IMG/VR virus record: IMGVR_UViG_3300049893_000722
Span: 1-43,066 of that record
Origin: a virus
DNA length: 43,066 nucleotides
Reading direction: 5' to 3' (one strand)
Every line of letters starts with the position of its first letter. Within the stretch, counting starts at the first letter, position 1. This document shows, in pieces, positions 6,343 through 14,648 of the stretch. The position numbers and the translations under genes are program-made. The notes under the pieces were generated by a model. The model ran no database searches. It worked only from the letters and a program-made list of their open reading frames with translations, and had not been told where the DNA came from.

Positions 6343-6485
6343 GTTTTTGGGAAATCATCAAGTCGATTAACGTCGCATTCTGCGAGGCCGCCGCAAACGC
6401 AACCAACCCCATGTGCATCTACGCTGATGCAGTGTGGGCATGGTTCCTGGGTCTGTTCCCAGGATTCCCCGTCTGGACCTGGTAA
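6339..6485 (+). CDS. 48-aa hydrophobic peptide, last gene of the plus arm
   Basis: Start ATG 6339 follows the strongest ribosome site seen here (ACAGGAGGAACC). The C-terminal 20 residues are rich in Trp/Phe/Leu (VWAWFLGLFPGF), suggesting membrane contact. A strong site directly before the terminator suggests high expression, possibly a small membrane or lysis-related peptide. Unrecognised. Confidence 0.5.
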   Translation: MSFWEIIKSINVAFCEAAANATNPMCIYADAVWAWFLGLFPGFPVWTW

Positions 6486-6501
6486 CACCCAGGTAGCAAG
6501 A

Positions 6502-6546
6502 AGCCCCCGCAAGTCCGGTACGTCGGAACCGGATGTTGCGGGGGCT
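6502..6546. terminator. Bidirectional terminator between the converging arms
   Basis: Perfect 11-base arms (6502-6512 and 6536-6546, AGCCCCCGCAA and its complement) enclose a second small stem (TCCGGT/ACCGGA). TTTCT follows on the plus strand and the mirrored CTTCTTG on the minus side. It lies exactly between the last plus gene and the last minus gene, as expected for a shared terminator. Confidence 0.8.
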
Positions 6547-6548
6547 TT

Positions 6549-6665
6549 CTAGTTTCTGCGGTACTCCATCGCCGTCTTCAGCAGTTCCACCGGAACGTCC
6601 AGCGTGAACATCGCTACCCCGAGCATGTTCCACTCGCACGGGTAGTCGAGGACGATGCTCCCCAT
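6549..6665 (-). CDS. 38-aa hypothetical peptide, last gene of the minus arm
   Basis: Reads MGSIVLDYPCEWNMLG then FTLDVPVELLKTAMEYRRN and stops (TAG 6549-6551) just before the terminator stem. AGGG upstream is a weak ribosome site at 13 bases. The longer open frame upstream is arginine/proline-rich and is not accepted. Existence is moderately likely; function unknown. Confidence 0.4.
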   Translation of the reverse strand: MGSIVLDYPCEWNMLGVAMFTLDVPVELLKTAMEYRRN

Positions 6666-6687
6666 GTAGAACGGCAACCCTGCCGGC

Positions 6688-6864
6688 CTACCCCTGGGCA
6701 GGGGGGGTACTCGTGAGGGCGCGCATCCCGGCCATCGCAATCGAGAGGATGAGGATGGCCCACGAACGCCAATCGTTCGGGTCTTCGATAAGAGCCACGC
6801 CACCAATAGCAGCGCCAAGACCAGCGATGATGAACGTGCGAAAGCCCTTTGCAAAGCTGCTCAT
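6688..6864 (-). CDS. Holin-like small membrane protein
   Basis: 58 residues with two hydrophobic stretches (TFIIAGLGAAIGGVALI and WAILILSIAMAGM) joined by EDPNDWRS and a short polar tail. The start overlaps the endolysin stop (ATGA). Two-helix membrane proteins beside an endolysin are usually holins, which open the inner membrane so that the endolysin reaches the wall. The assignment rests on topology and position only. Confidence 0.6.
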   Translation of the reverse strand: MSSFAKGFRTFIIAGLGAAIGGVALIEDPNDWRSWAILILSIAMAGMRALTSTPPAQG

Positions 6865-7640
6865 TTCTGCTCCTCCAACGTGAGCGTTCCTGTCACATTG
6901 TAAGTGGCGCCGGCTAGCGCGTGATTCTCCAGGTGCTCCATCATGGCGGCCTGGTCGTTGCGGATGGACAGGAGCAAGTCGATACCCTCGGCGCCGGCCT
7001 GTTCCACGCCGGTATCCACAAGCAGCTTCTTGATGCGTGCTATCTCTTCGACAAGCCCCATGTCGTCTTCCTCCCAGATTGCGTTCAGGTCCACGCTCTG
7101 CCCGCAGAGTTCCGTCGTCCCCTGGTACTGCTCAATGGCTGCCGTGGTCCAGCCACCGTAGGGCAGCCCGTCGATGTCCGGGTCGCCGTCGTAGTACGAG
7201 TTCCACAGCTTCTCGTGGGCGAACGCTGTCGAGTTACCGAGGTGCCCCCGCCAATACCACCCCCCGGTATAGATGCCCGTCTCGATGCCGTGCGCCCGGA
7301 CCTCATCGAGTGCCGTCTGGACGTAGGCTTCCCAATCGAGCGGGGGCCGGATGGAGGTGTCCTCGACATCTATCCAGAGGCGGGATGGACGCATGGCGCC
7401 GAACGACCGAATGGCAGAGCGTACCCAGATGTCGGCTACGTAGCCCCATTCGAGGAACGTGTAGCCCTCGACCTTCATGCCGGCCGCGTGTGCCGCAGTC
7501 GCCTGCTGTTCGGTCCACTTCCCGTAGTTGCCGGGGCCGGAGCCGATGATGGCTACTTCGATGCTGTTCTCCACGAGGCAGGCCGCTTCGTCCGCGACGA
7601 GCGGCCCCCCGTGCATCGACATATCGACCCCGAGCTTCAC
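6861..7640 (-). CDS. Endolysin, glycoside hydrolase 25 / DUF1906-like
   Basis: 259 residues. The N-terminal about 195 residues form a lysozyme-like TIM barrel: LGVDMSMHGG at the start, AIIGSGPGNYG, a central LWIDVEDT with the acidic pair expected for catalysis, GIYTGGWYW, and the C-terminal strand with AIEQYQG...VDLN. The remaining 60 residues are helical with an LVEEIARIKKLL segment, perhaps for oligomerisation or wall binding. It cleaves peptidoglycan glycan strands at lysis. Flanked by small membrane proteins in a lysis cassette at the end of the late operon. Confidence 0.82.
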   Translation of the reverse strand: MKLGVDMSMHGGPLVADEAACLVENSIEVAIIGSGPGNYGKWTEQQATAAHAAGMKVEGYTFLEWGYVADIWVRSAIRSFGAMRPSRLWIDVEDTSIRPPLDWEAYVQTALDEVRAHGIETGIYTGGWYWRGHLGNSTAFAHEKLWNSYYDGDPDIDGLPYGGWTTAAIEQYQGTTELCGQSVDLNAIWEEDDMGLVEEIARIKKLLVDTGVEQAGAEGIDLLLSIRNDQAAMMEHLENHALAGATYNVTGTLTLEEQK

Positions 7641-8023
7641 CGCTTGGGCCGCTGCTTCCCAAAGGGATGGGTTTCAAGTTCGACCCCAACTGGCGTTATT
7701 GACCCCAGGCGAGCCTTGTAATTCTTGATTGCTGCGAAGTTGCTCCCTCGATGTCCTGCCGCTTCCGCCCTTTCGGCCTCTCGCTTCTTGGCGGCAGCAG
7801 CCCTTTCGGCGGCCATTGTTCTTGCAGCGTCGGAGCCGACTCCACTTCGTATTCGACGGGAGTCAACAGGACTCTTTGCACTGTTAGCCGCCTTGTTGAG
7901 GTTGGCGATGGCCTGGTCCCAGCCGAGCGGCTTGCCTGTTGCCTTATCAACCGTGTTGGTCTTCTCGCCACGGTCTCGCTTCTTCCGCATTTCGCTCTGC
8001 GCGGTCGGCTTGATGCCAGCCAT
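7637..8023 (-). CDS. Hypothetical basic coiled protein
   Basis: 128 residues starting at ATG 8023. The central part is Ala/Glu/Arg-rich (AAERAAAAKKREAERAEAAG), a likely helix, within an overall basic protein. Four-base overlap with the endolysin start. It has no membrane segment, so it is not an obvious lysis factor. Function unknown. An upstream in-frame ATG at 8080 would overlap the preceding gene and is less likely. Confidence 0.55.
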   Translation of the reverse strand: MAGIKPTAQSEMRKKRDRGEKTNTVDKATGKPLGWDQAIANLNKAANSAKSPVDSRRIRSGVGSDAARTMAAERAAAAKKREAERAEAAGHRGSNFAAIKNYKARLGSITPVGVELETHPFGKQRPKR

Positions 8024-8024
8024 G

Positions 8025-8180
8025 TCAGCGTACCTTGCCGGGCATCGGAACGGGCTTCGTCTTGTTGATGGGCTTCCCAACCTTGCCCATCAGATTGAGA
8101 CGAGTGCCAACGGGATTCTTGGGCTTCGAGGGCAGGTCCAGCCCCGTTAACTTGTCTCCAATCTTGGGTTTGTTAGCCAT
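8025..8180 (-). CDS. 51-aa Lys/Pro-rich peptide
   Basis: ATG 8180 to TGA 8025-8027, one base from the next start. Starts MANKPKIGDKLTGLDLPSKP and continues rich in Lys, Pro and Gly, probably unstructured. AAGGAGGCACTG upstream is a good ribosome site. Not recognised. Confidence 0.5.
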   Translation of the reverse strand: MANKPKIGDKLTGLDLPSKPKNPVGTRLNLMGKVGKPINKTKPVPMPGKVR

Positions 8181-8181
8181 G

Positions 8182-8487
8182 TCAGTGCCTCCTTACCACG
8201 CAGCGTAGCACCCCTACGAGCGCGACCGCTGCAAGAATGGACGTTAGCCGTTGCGTCACGATAGCACCCGTGAGCCGCACTGCTTCATCGTGCGGAAGTG
8301 CCCACGCTGCATCCATGAACGCGCCGGCCTGGATGACGAATAGAATTGCGATGGCGTTCAGCAGCCACAGCAAGGGGTAACGGTGTACGTTGTTGCGCCA
8401 GAGCAGGGGAAGCGCCACGCTCCCGGCGCCCACCCAGCACGCTAACGATAGCGTCGAGATAGCACGGATGAGGTCAATGCTGTCCAC
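8182..8487 (-). CDS. Three-helix membrane protein, possible holin
   Basis: 101 residues from GTG 8487, chosen because it overlaps the previous gene. Upstream residues in this frame are not needed. Three hydrophobic segments are visible: about 10-28 (ISTLSLACWVGAGSVALPL), 36-58 (LLWLLNAIAILFVIQAGAFM) and 78-96 (SILAAVALVGVLRCVV), with a basic C-terminus. Topology resembles class I holins, but other small membrane roles are possible. Confidence 0.5.
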   Translation of the reverse strand: MDSIDLIRAISTLSLACWVGAGSVALPLLWRNNVHRYPLLWLLNAIAILFVIQAGAFMDAAWALPHDEAVRLTGAIVTQRLTSILAAVALVGVLRCVVRRH

Positions 8488-8620
8488 TCTGTATCGCTTT
8501 CTGGTCGCGCTTCGCAGCATCGTTCAGCGCCGCCCGCGCGTCCTCAATCGCTATCATCGCACGTTCTTCGAGGCGCTTGAGTTCCGGCTCCTTGCGCCAC
8601 CAGCACAACCAGTCCATCAT
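8474..8620 (-). CDS. 48-aa charged helical peptide
   Basis: Starts at ATG 8620 overlapping the preceding stop (ATGA). WLCWWRK near the N-terminus is followed by a long charged helix (ELKRLEERAMIAIEDARAAL). It may associate with the membrane through the Trp-rich start. Part of the lysis-region series of tiny genes; role unknown. Confidence 0.5.
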   Translation of the reverse strand: MMDWLCWWRKEPELKRLEERAMIAIEDARAALNDAAKRDQKAIQSGQH

Positions 8621-8811
8621 CGCCGTCTTAGCTCCGCGGTGAGGTCTTCGACGGCCTTTGTGAGGCGGGAGATTATATCCCCGGTCCTCTCCCCCTTCTT
8701 CGCAAGGTCCTTGTAGAGGGTCCGAATAGTAACCCCAAGCGCCCCGAAGGCTACCCCCAACCCGCTCACTACCCACTCGTCCGGTATCACGGCCAGGAAG
8801 GGGTTCCACAT
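8617..8811 (-). CDS. Small membrane-anchored coiled-coil protein
   Basis: 64 residues: a hydrophobic helix (WVVSGLGVAFGALGVTI, about 13-29) followed by a charged coiled coil ending in LTKAVEDLTAELRRR. Phage haemolysin XhlA-type and spanin-like proteins have this kind of build, usually with the helix at the other end. Directly abuts its neighbours. Confidence 0.5.
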   Translation of the reverse strand: MWNPFLAVIPDEWVVSGLGVAFGALGVTIRTLYKDLAKKGERTGDIISRLTKAVEDLTAELRRR

Positions 8812-8895
8812 TCACATTCCCTTCCACGGCCACGCCCAGGCGACCGTCGCTATTACTCCTGCCAGGAGGCCGACCACGAAGGCTTTCCATGCCAT
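8812..8895 (-). CDS. 27-aa transmembrane peptide
   Basis: From ATG 8895, overlapping the upstream stop (TAATG), to TGA 8812-8814 immediately before the next ATG. The sequence is one hydrophobic helix (AFVVGLLAGVIATVAWAWPW) with a lysine at each end. The exact packing between two genes supports translation. It adds to the unusually high number of membrane peptides in this lysis region. Confidence 0.45.
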   Translation of the reverse strand: MAWKAFVVGLLAGVIATVAWAWPWKGM

Positions 8896-9704
8896 TACTC
8901 CTGCTCCCATCCCACGTAGAAATCCACGAGGTCTATCGTGTAGCTGTCGGAGGCGGAGCGGAGACTCAACGCCAGTGGCTCAGTTGGCAGGTTGGTGGTC
9001 TTGGTTACCACTACGGCATCATCGACCAGCAACCGCACCTCTGCCAGGGTCCACCGGATGGTGAAGTAGTGCAGGCTGGCGTCGGCTGTTCCACCGGTAG
9101 TCTGGGAAGCGTTTGTGCCATCCCCGGTCCCGAGTTCCCAGTTCCCGGCGTTGCGTAGCACCTGGATGAAGTGGCGGCCGGCCGTGAACATGTTCGCAGC
9201 CGTAGAGGATTCACTTGTGGCACCTACGCCAGAATCCGTGTAGTCAGCGTTGTCACCGAACGCTCCACGGAACTTGATGTAGACCGTGTTCACGTCCTTC
9301 TGCTTTGGGTTGTAGGTTGTGGCCTTCCCGGCTATCCCTTCCGGGTAAACGATTCTCGTAGCCCCAAAGTCACCGGTCGCCCCAACCGTATTGCTGAATC
9401 GCACATAGAACCGCTTGTCGGTAGCGTCCCACTGGGCCGCATCATACGTCGCAGTTGTTGGATATGGGCACCATGCCGCGGGAGGAGTGCCAATGGCTGT
9501 AGTGTGTGCCCCAAGTGGCATATAGAAGATGTCAGCAGGGATGAGGGCGCTTCCGCCTTCCTGGCAGATGACCGGGACCATCTCCTCGATGGCAAGCGAC
9601 GTATCGTTAGCCGTGGCAGCGTCCTGCAACGACCGGCCATTGAGGCGCTTGAGCGCCTTAGTCGCCTGCTCTATCTCATAGAGAACATCATCAACTTCGC
9701 TCAC
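8895..9704 (-). CDS. Tail or fibre protein with concanavalin-like C-terminal domain
   Basis: 269 residues. A short helical N-terminus (to about residue 35) precedes beta-rich sequence. From about 115 the pattern TVYIKFRGAFGDN...SSTAANMFTAGRHF...WELGTGDGTNAS...LHYFTIRWTLAEVRLLVDDAVV resembles LamG/concanavalin jelly-roll carbohydrate-binding domains. The likely place is the virion surface. It is the last large gene of the structural operon, overlapping its neighbour by four bases. Confidence 0.55.
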   Translation of the reverse strand: MSEVDDVLYEIEQATKALKRLNGRSLQDAATANDTSLAIEEMVPVICQEGGSALIPADIFYMPLGAHTTAIGTPPAAWCPYPTTATYDAAQWDATDKRFYVRFSNTVGATGDFGATRIVYPEGIAGKATTYNPKQKDVNTVYIKFRGAFGDNADYTDSGVGATSESSTAANMFTAGRHFIQVLRNAGNWELGTGDGTNASQTTGGTADASLHYFTIRWTLAEVRLLVDDAVVVTKTTNLPTEPLALSLRSASDSYTIDLVDFYVGWEQE

Positions 9705-11260
9705 CGCGGCTCCACCCCGTCCACCCGCTTATCGTAGACGCGGTAGTGGACGAAGAACTTCCCAACGATGGAAGGCGACGCCGTACTGGCACCAGTCGCG
9801 AACGCTATCGAAGGTTTGATGCGGTGCCCCCGGAACATACCTGGCTGCGCGTACAACCGCTGATAGCCATTCGTGGTCACCGCTCCGCCTATCTGCGAGG
9901 CCGTACCACCGTTCACACTGAGCGACACCGTTATGGTCTGGGTAGCGGAGCACCCCGCACTTTCAAACTCAACGTATTCTACCTCCTTATCCTCCCACGG
10001 ATTGCGCCGGAGTTCGGTCAGGTATAGTGTCCCGCTTGTTGCGAAGCGATAGTTTGAGTCATCAGGCTCACGAGGGATGCGTCCCTGTGTCATGTAGAAC
10101 ATGTTGGAACTGTGCCCGCCAACAAGTGTTGGGTTAGTCCTTGTGCCATTAGCCGTGTCAATATCGAGCAGGAATGCTGATGTCGTGTTGTCGAACGTCG
10201 CCAGCGGGTAGTAGTCGAGTGGCTGCCCGTGCCACGCTCCCGGCTGCCGGGGCTGCACCGCACACAGGTACGTCTCCCCGGTGACCGGGTTGTAGATGTT
10301 CAGCCACGTCCACACCTGGTTGCCGGCGACACCCGTGATGCGCCCCTGGACCGGAGAGGTGTTCCCACGGAATCGCTCCGGCCCGATGCCGCCTTCAGAC
10401 TGCAACCCGTACTGCTGCCGCGCCCCACGGTTCAATGGGACCACCGTCCCCAGGTACGTGATGTTCGTCATCTGCTTGCAGTTGTTGGAGTCCCGGCCAA
10501 TCTCGGGCATCAAGTTGCGGAAGTGGTTCCGCTTCGTGTCCACGTAGTACGGTCCCCGGTTCGTCCCCACCACCCAGTAGTCGAGGTCGAGCGCGAAGCT
10601 GGTGAAGTCCACATCGAGCGGCCCAATAGCATCCACCGTCAGCCAGTTCGGGGTCGCCATCGTAATCGAGCCGCTAAGGATGTTCTTCCTCACCGTGTTC
10701 ATAGCAGAGGAAGCGGCGCCACTGCGGCCCAACCCGGCCACCTGCGGCACCTGCGCCCCCTCGGCGCCGTCACCCAGAATCTTGCAGATGACGCCGGCCG
10801 TGTTCGCAGAGTCCGTATCCGTCGCCCCGGCTCCTACCGCGGTGATAACCCGGTACGCCGTGTTGTCCATTCCGAACGAAATCTCTTCGGTGCCCGCAGA
10901 CGACTTCGTGTACAGCACCGACGTAGCCGCCTCCGCTAGCGCCGTTTCCGAGCCATCCGAAATCAGCGTCATGTCTGAGACTTTGACCTTGGCCCACTTG
11001 GTGCCGCGGATGACGTACATGAACAGGGTCGCGTTCATCGCACCGGATAGCGCAGCGCCGCTGGAATCCGCCGTCGTGCCACCCGCCGACGCCAGCGACA
11101 CAACATTGATGGCCGGCCCCAGCATGGCAGACGGCGCCCAGCGCGTATCCACGTTGTCCGTGTAGTCCACGGTCAGCGCCCCGTTGTCGCCCTCGTAGGA
11201 GTTCAGCGCAGGCCCATACGGCATCCACTCCGCCTGCTTGGTATCACCCTTGGCCGGCAT
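9701..11260 (-). CDS. Virion structural protein, beta-rich (tail or fibre)
   Basis: 519 residues, Gly/Ala/Thr-rich, without signal or membrane segments. Many short strands separated by turns (for example VIRGTKWAKVKVSDMTLIS, YWVVGTNRGPYYVDTKRNHF, VWTWLNIYNPVTGETYL) suggest a beta-propeller or similar fold. A C-terminal EYVEFESAGCSATQTITVSL block looks like a jelly-roll sandwich. One-base overlap (shared A) with the preceding gene. Role inferred from position among tail genes. Confidence 0.5.
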   Translation of the reverse strand: MPAKGDTKQAEWMPYGPALNSYEGDNGALTVDYTDNVDTRWAPSAMLGPAINVVSLASAGGTTADSSGAALSGAMNATLFMYVIRGTKWAKVKVSDMTLISDGSETALAEAATSVLYTKSSAGTEEISFGMDNTAYRVITAVGAGATDTDSANTAGVICKILGDGAEGAQVPQVAGLGRSGAASSAMNTVRKNILSGSITMATPNWLTVDAIGPLDVDFTSFALDLDYWVVGTNRGPYYVDTKRNHFRNLMPEIGRDSNNCKQMTNITYLGTVVPLNRGARQQYGLQSEGGIGPERFRGNTSPVQGRITGVAGNQVWTWLNIYNPVTGETYLCAVQPRQPGAWHGQPLDYYPLATFDNTTSAFLLDIDTANGTRTNPTLVGGHSSNMFYMTQGRIPREPDDSNYRFATSGTLYLTELRRNPWEDKEVEYVEFESAGCSATQTITVSLSVNGGTASQIGGAVTTNGYQRLYAQPGMFRGHRIKPSIAFATGASTASPSIVGKFFVHYRVYDKRVDGVEPR

Positions 11261-12639
11261 CAGCGCGGCCTGGCCGGCGAACTGAATCCACTCGTGGGAA
11301 GCGGTAACCCAAACTCCTGCTTGTCAGTCTTCGCCGTATGACTCAGCGCCATCTGCTCGAAGCGCCGCGTCCACTCTTTCGACATCCGGCCGTACATATC
11401 AGCCTGCACGTCTTCTGTCTGCGCCAGCCCCTCGTACAGCCGCGCGATGGCACCGGTCGCGATAAGCACCGGGGGCGCGTCGGACACGTCAGCATCAGCC
11501 GTCCCGGCTATCACCCGTGCCGAGTCGAACTGCGGGTAGGGCCGGTAGGATTCCAGGATGAGCCGCCCAGGGAATCCCTGCTGCGGCACGTCTATCACAA
11601 TCTCACCGCTCGCCTGCTCGACACGATACGGGATGTCATACTCCCCCCAGACATCCCTCCGGTCCTCGTCGTCCGGCGCCGTAGAGTCCACGAGCAGATA
11701 CATCTCGTGAATGTTGTAGGTGCCATCGGTTGTCTCAATCGAGCACCGGAAGATAAGCGACGTGGCGCCGGCCGGGACCGTAGTCGTGACCGTCAACTCT
11801 TCCGGGTCGTCGCTGCCCGAGTGATATGAGCCGCTGGTAGTCACACCGCCCGTCACCAACTGCAACCGGGCCACCGATGCGGCGCTGGCATCCACTACCG
11901 CAACGCCACAGATGTCTCGGCCACGCAGGCTGTCGCCCCAGACGCCGTTCCCAAGGATGCCGATACCCTGCGACACCAGCACGTTGTTGGTGCTGCGCGT
12001 GACCGCCAGGCGGTAGGTGTTCCGCAGCCTCGACGTGTCCGTACCACGCACCCACGTCGCACTCGTTCCCGAAAGCGTCCAGTCGTCCGGCTCCAGCGCA
12101 CCCGCCGACGATACCGTGTTCCAGTGATCGAAGTACCGGTTGGCTGAAATCTGCTTCGAGCGCGTGAACTTCACCCCGGAGATGTGGGACGGACTGGTCA
12201 CCCACGGCGCGAGCTGCCCAAGGTAGTAGCGGGTCGTGTTCTGCCGCACCGGGATTCCGGTCCGCACGAGCCTGCGCGTCCGCCGCAGCGTCTCCTGGAT
12301 AGCGTAGTCGTAGCGGATTGGCTCATGGAACAGAATCTCCGCAACCTCTGTCCCGGCCGTAGTATCCGCGTAGTTGGTGCCCGCATGGGTAAGGGTGCCG
12401 GTGCTGGAAGCATAGGCGCTGATGAGGCGTTCGCGGTCCGCGGTGTTCGCTGCGTCGGCGCGTACCAGCCACCGTTGCGCGTACTTCTGCGAGGACAGCG
12501 TACCGACCGCGAGCGCGGTGGAAACGCAGGTGGTCGTAGTAAGGGATGCGACCGCTATCTCGCGCCCAAGGCCACCCGTGGCAGCATAAGGCACCATCTG
12601 AAGCATCTGCCGGCGAATAGCTTTGAGCGTCGTAGTCAT
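11260..12639 (-). CDS. Virion structural protein, head-tail or tail component
   Basis: 459 residues. The first 25 residues (LKAIRRQMLQMVPYAATG) are helical. The middle (about 170-330) looks like a carbohydrate-binding-module-type jelly roll (YFDHWNTVSSAGALEPDDWTLSGTSATW... opening). The C-terminal 100 residues turn helical again (VLIATGAIARLYEGLAQTEDV, MYGRMSKEWTRRFEQMA). This mixed organisation recurs in phage virion proteins of unknown detail. No sharper call is possible. Confidence 0.5.
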   Translation of the reverse strand: MTTTLKAIRRQMLQMVPYAATGGLGREIAVASLTTTTCVSTALAVGTLSSQKYAQRWLVRADAANTADRERLISAYASSTGTLTHAGTNYADTTAGTEVAEILFHEPIRYDYAIQETLRRTRRLVRTGIPVRQNTTRYYLGQLAPWVTSPSHISGVKFTRSKQISANRYFDHWNTVSSAGALEPDDWTLSGTSATWVRGTDTSRLRNTYRLAVTRSTNNVLVSQGIGILGNGVWGDSLRGRDICGVAVVDASAASVARLQLVTGGVTTSGSYHSGSDDPEELTVTTTVPAGATSLIFRCSIETTDGTYNIHEMYLLVDSTAPDDEDRRDVWGEYDIPYRVEQASGEIVIDVPQQGFPGRLILESYRPYPQFDSARVIAGTADADVSDAPPVLIATGAIARLYEGLAQTEDVQADMYGRMSKEWTRRFEQMALSHTAKTDKQEFGLPLPTSGFSSPARPR

Positions 12640-12654
12640 CTATCTCATCCTAAC

Positions 12655-14052
12655 TCATCGTACCGGTGCGATGATTCCGAAGCTGATTAGGTCCTTCACG
12701 ACCGAGCCGCCGCCGCCCGAATGCGTGACCGAAAGGATAGGGCGATACCCGGAGGTGGCGTTGTTCTGCGAGGCTAGGTGGACATACTCAAAGTTGGTTG
12801 GAGCACTGTTGTTTACGTCTTCCAGAGAAAGGATAGCGTAGTACGTGTAGCCAGTTTTGCTAACCCATGCCGTAGCTAGCGATGCCGATGCCTCACGAGA
12901 GTTCAACGTCATCCCAGAGGTGTTGCGCCAGCTAGCATCCACGGTGGCAGCCAGTATGCCGTCGTATATAGTCTCCCTGTTTCCAGCCGCTATAGGGTCG
13001 CTGCCACTCCAATCGTACTTGGCTATCTTCACATCAAAGTCGGTAGAAGAACCATCGGTAACAGCGGTTAGTCCCATGGTGACCGCTGAAATTGTGTCGC
13101 CGTCTGGGATACTGCTGGTGTCAAACTTCACGCCGCTGCGGAGTACCTGGTAGTTGAACTCTTCCGGCTTGCCTCCGAGCGACTGGTATAGTTGGCCCAC
13201 GATGAGGTTTCCGGTCGTATCAAAACTGGTAGAAGTAGAGCGAGCGGTGGCATATGAGGGAGTGGTCCCAATAGAGGTCCCTTCAACGTAGAAGTCACCT
13301 GAGTCCGCTGCGTAGTCCGGGTCAATAGTGAGCGGGAAGACCGCTGTCTGGTAGTCGCTCACCAACAGCCCGGTCAGCATGTACCGCTGCCCCGCCACTG
13401 TTACCAGCCGGCGCCGCACCGGTAGGGGATGCCCATTCGGAAATCGCGTCGGGTTGAGCGAGTCGCGGGCGGTTGGCAATGGGTGCCAGTAGCCGCCGTC
13501 CATGTACTCGGTGTCAATCCAGCCGTCAGCCATCGTCGTCGCCGAGATGGCCTCCTCAATCATCACGTAGTCCGTCGGCTGCGTGCCTCCAGGTAGGCTC
13601 TGCAAGGTCGCCATCGTCAGCAGTTCGCGGACGCTCGTCTCGGTAATCGTTATCGAGTACGTGATGTCGCCCCACACCCGCGTCCATGTGTCCCCGACCG
13701 GCGAACCTACATTCGGGATGTTCGAGATGTTTGAAATGGCCCCGTTCGATGGCCGGTAGCGCACTATCCGACTTGGCCGCTGCGTCTTGGTCCCGGACTC
13801 CACGGTGCCGTTCGACTTCCGAATCTTCGCAGGAGTGCCGGCGCCGCCCCAGAACGTGCCATCATCAGTCATCGCGGTGTCCACTGCAGCCATGACTCCA
13901 CCGCCGAGGTCGTAGTGGGCCGGCACACCAACACAGACTGACTGCTTCTGCCCGCCGCCTATGTCGAACGTGAAGCCGCCGCGATTCCGCGTGAACGGCC
14001 TCGCGGCGAGGTCGGGGTTCGCTGCCAGGAAGTCGGCAGCCCAGTTGGTCAT
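12655..14052 (-). CDS. Tail or fibre protein with DNRLRE-like beta domain
   Basis: 465 residues from ATG 14052, five bases after the QueC-like stop. An in-frame start at 14103 would overlap that gene. The N-terminal half carries short repeated strands (SICVG-type, DDGTFWGGAGTPAKIRKSNG). The C-terminal about 200 residues follow the pattern of DNRLRE/lectin-like sandwich domains: SGVKFDTSSIPDGDTISAV, FDVKIAKYDWSG, WRNTSGMTLN and a final RPILSVTHSGGG. The smaller protein at 16625-17185 has the same arrangement. Confidence 0.5.
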   Translation of the reverse strand: MTNWAADFLAANPDLAARPFTRNRGGFTFDIGGGQKQSVCVGVPAHYDLGGGVMAAVDTAMTDDGTFWGGAGTPAKIRKSNGTVESGTKTQRPSRIVRYRPSNGAISNISNIPNVGSPVGDTWTRVWGDITYSITITETSVRELLTMATLQSLPGGTQPTDYVMIEEAISATTMADGWIDTEYMDGGYWHPLPTARDSLNPTRFPNGHPLPVRRRLVTVAGQRYMLTGLLVSDYQTAVFPLTIDPDYAADSGDFYVEGTSIGTTPSYATARSTSTSFDTTGNLIVGQLYQSLGGKPEEFNYQVLRSGVKFDTSSIPDGDTISAVTMGLTAVTDGSSTDFDVKIAKYDWSGSDPIAAGNRETIYDGILAATVDASWRNTSGMTLNSREASASLATAWVSKTGYTYYAILSLEDVNNSAPTNFEYVHLASQNNATSGYRPILSVTHSGGGGSVVKDLISFGIIAPVR

Positions 14053-14054
14053 TG

Positions 14055-14648
14055 CTACTGCACCCGCAGTCCGAGGCGACTCCTGCTCTGGCATCGCCCG
14101 CACGTTCCGTCAGCAGGCGACCGCTGACACGAAACGGTGTGGCCCAGCGGCAAGCCACGCGCAGTAGCTTCGGCCACTACCGCTTCCATGCTTGTGTTCC
14201 ACCCCTCCAACGGGAAGTGAATCAAAGGCCAGGGCAGCCCCTCTTTCCGGTTCTCTTTAGCTCCACCCGAATACAGGACCGTCTTCAACGCTCCCATCCA
14301 CTCTTGCGAGTTGAGGTCTGGCTTCAGCCCGGAGTAGATGACAGCCGCATCGTTCTTCAATGCCCACGACCAGCCAACGCAGAACAGGTGTAGCTGGTTC
14401 AGCGGCAGCACGAGAAACCCATACTTGTTTTCCACCCAGAAGTCCCACATGACTTCGGCCTTGAGTTCGACGTGTTCCAGCCCAAGGATGCGGGCAGACT
14501 CCTGGGCCGCCTTAGCGGCATGGTCACTGCGCTTGTCACGGATATGCAGACTGATGAACTCCCAGCCAGCATCCCCGTGGTCGCGTAGCATCTGGTCGCC
14601 GGCCAGCAGGCTATCGAGTCCACCGCTGTTGAGAAGTACCGCTTTCAA
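14055..14648 (-). CDS. queC: QueC-like 7-cyano-7-deazaguanine synthase (PP-loop ATPase)
   Basis: 197 residues. QueC converts 7-carboxy-7-deazaguanine to preQ0 with ATP and ammonia. The N-terminus KAVLLNSGGLDSLLAG holds the PP-loop SGGLDS (8-13). The C-terminus HTVSCQR...TCGRCQSR (Cys174, 183, 186) corresponds to the QueC zinc site, but the last of the usual four cysteines is absent. The start codon is TTG, overlapping the stop of the fibre gene upstream (TTGA). It sits between tail genes, far from the DpdA/transporter pair with which it would make and use preQ0. Other PP-loop relatives are an alternative. Confidence 0.78.
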   Translation of the reverse strand: MKAVLLNSGGLDSLLAGDQMLRDHGDAGWEFISLHIRDKRSDHAAKAAQESARILGLEHVELKAEVMWDFWVENKYGFLVLPLNQLHLFCVGWSWALKNDAAVIYSGLKPDLNSQEWMGALKTVLYSGGAKENRKEGLPWPLIHFPLEGWNTSMEAVVAEATARGLPLGHTVSCQRSPADGTCGRCQSRSRLGLRVQ

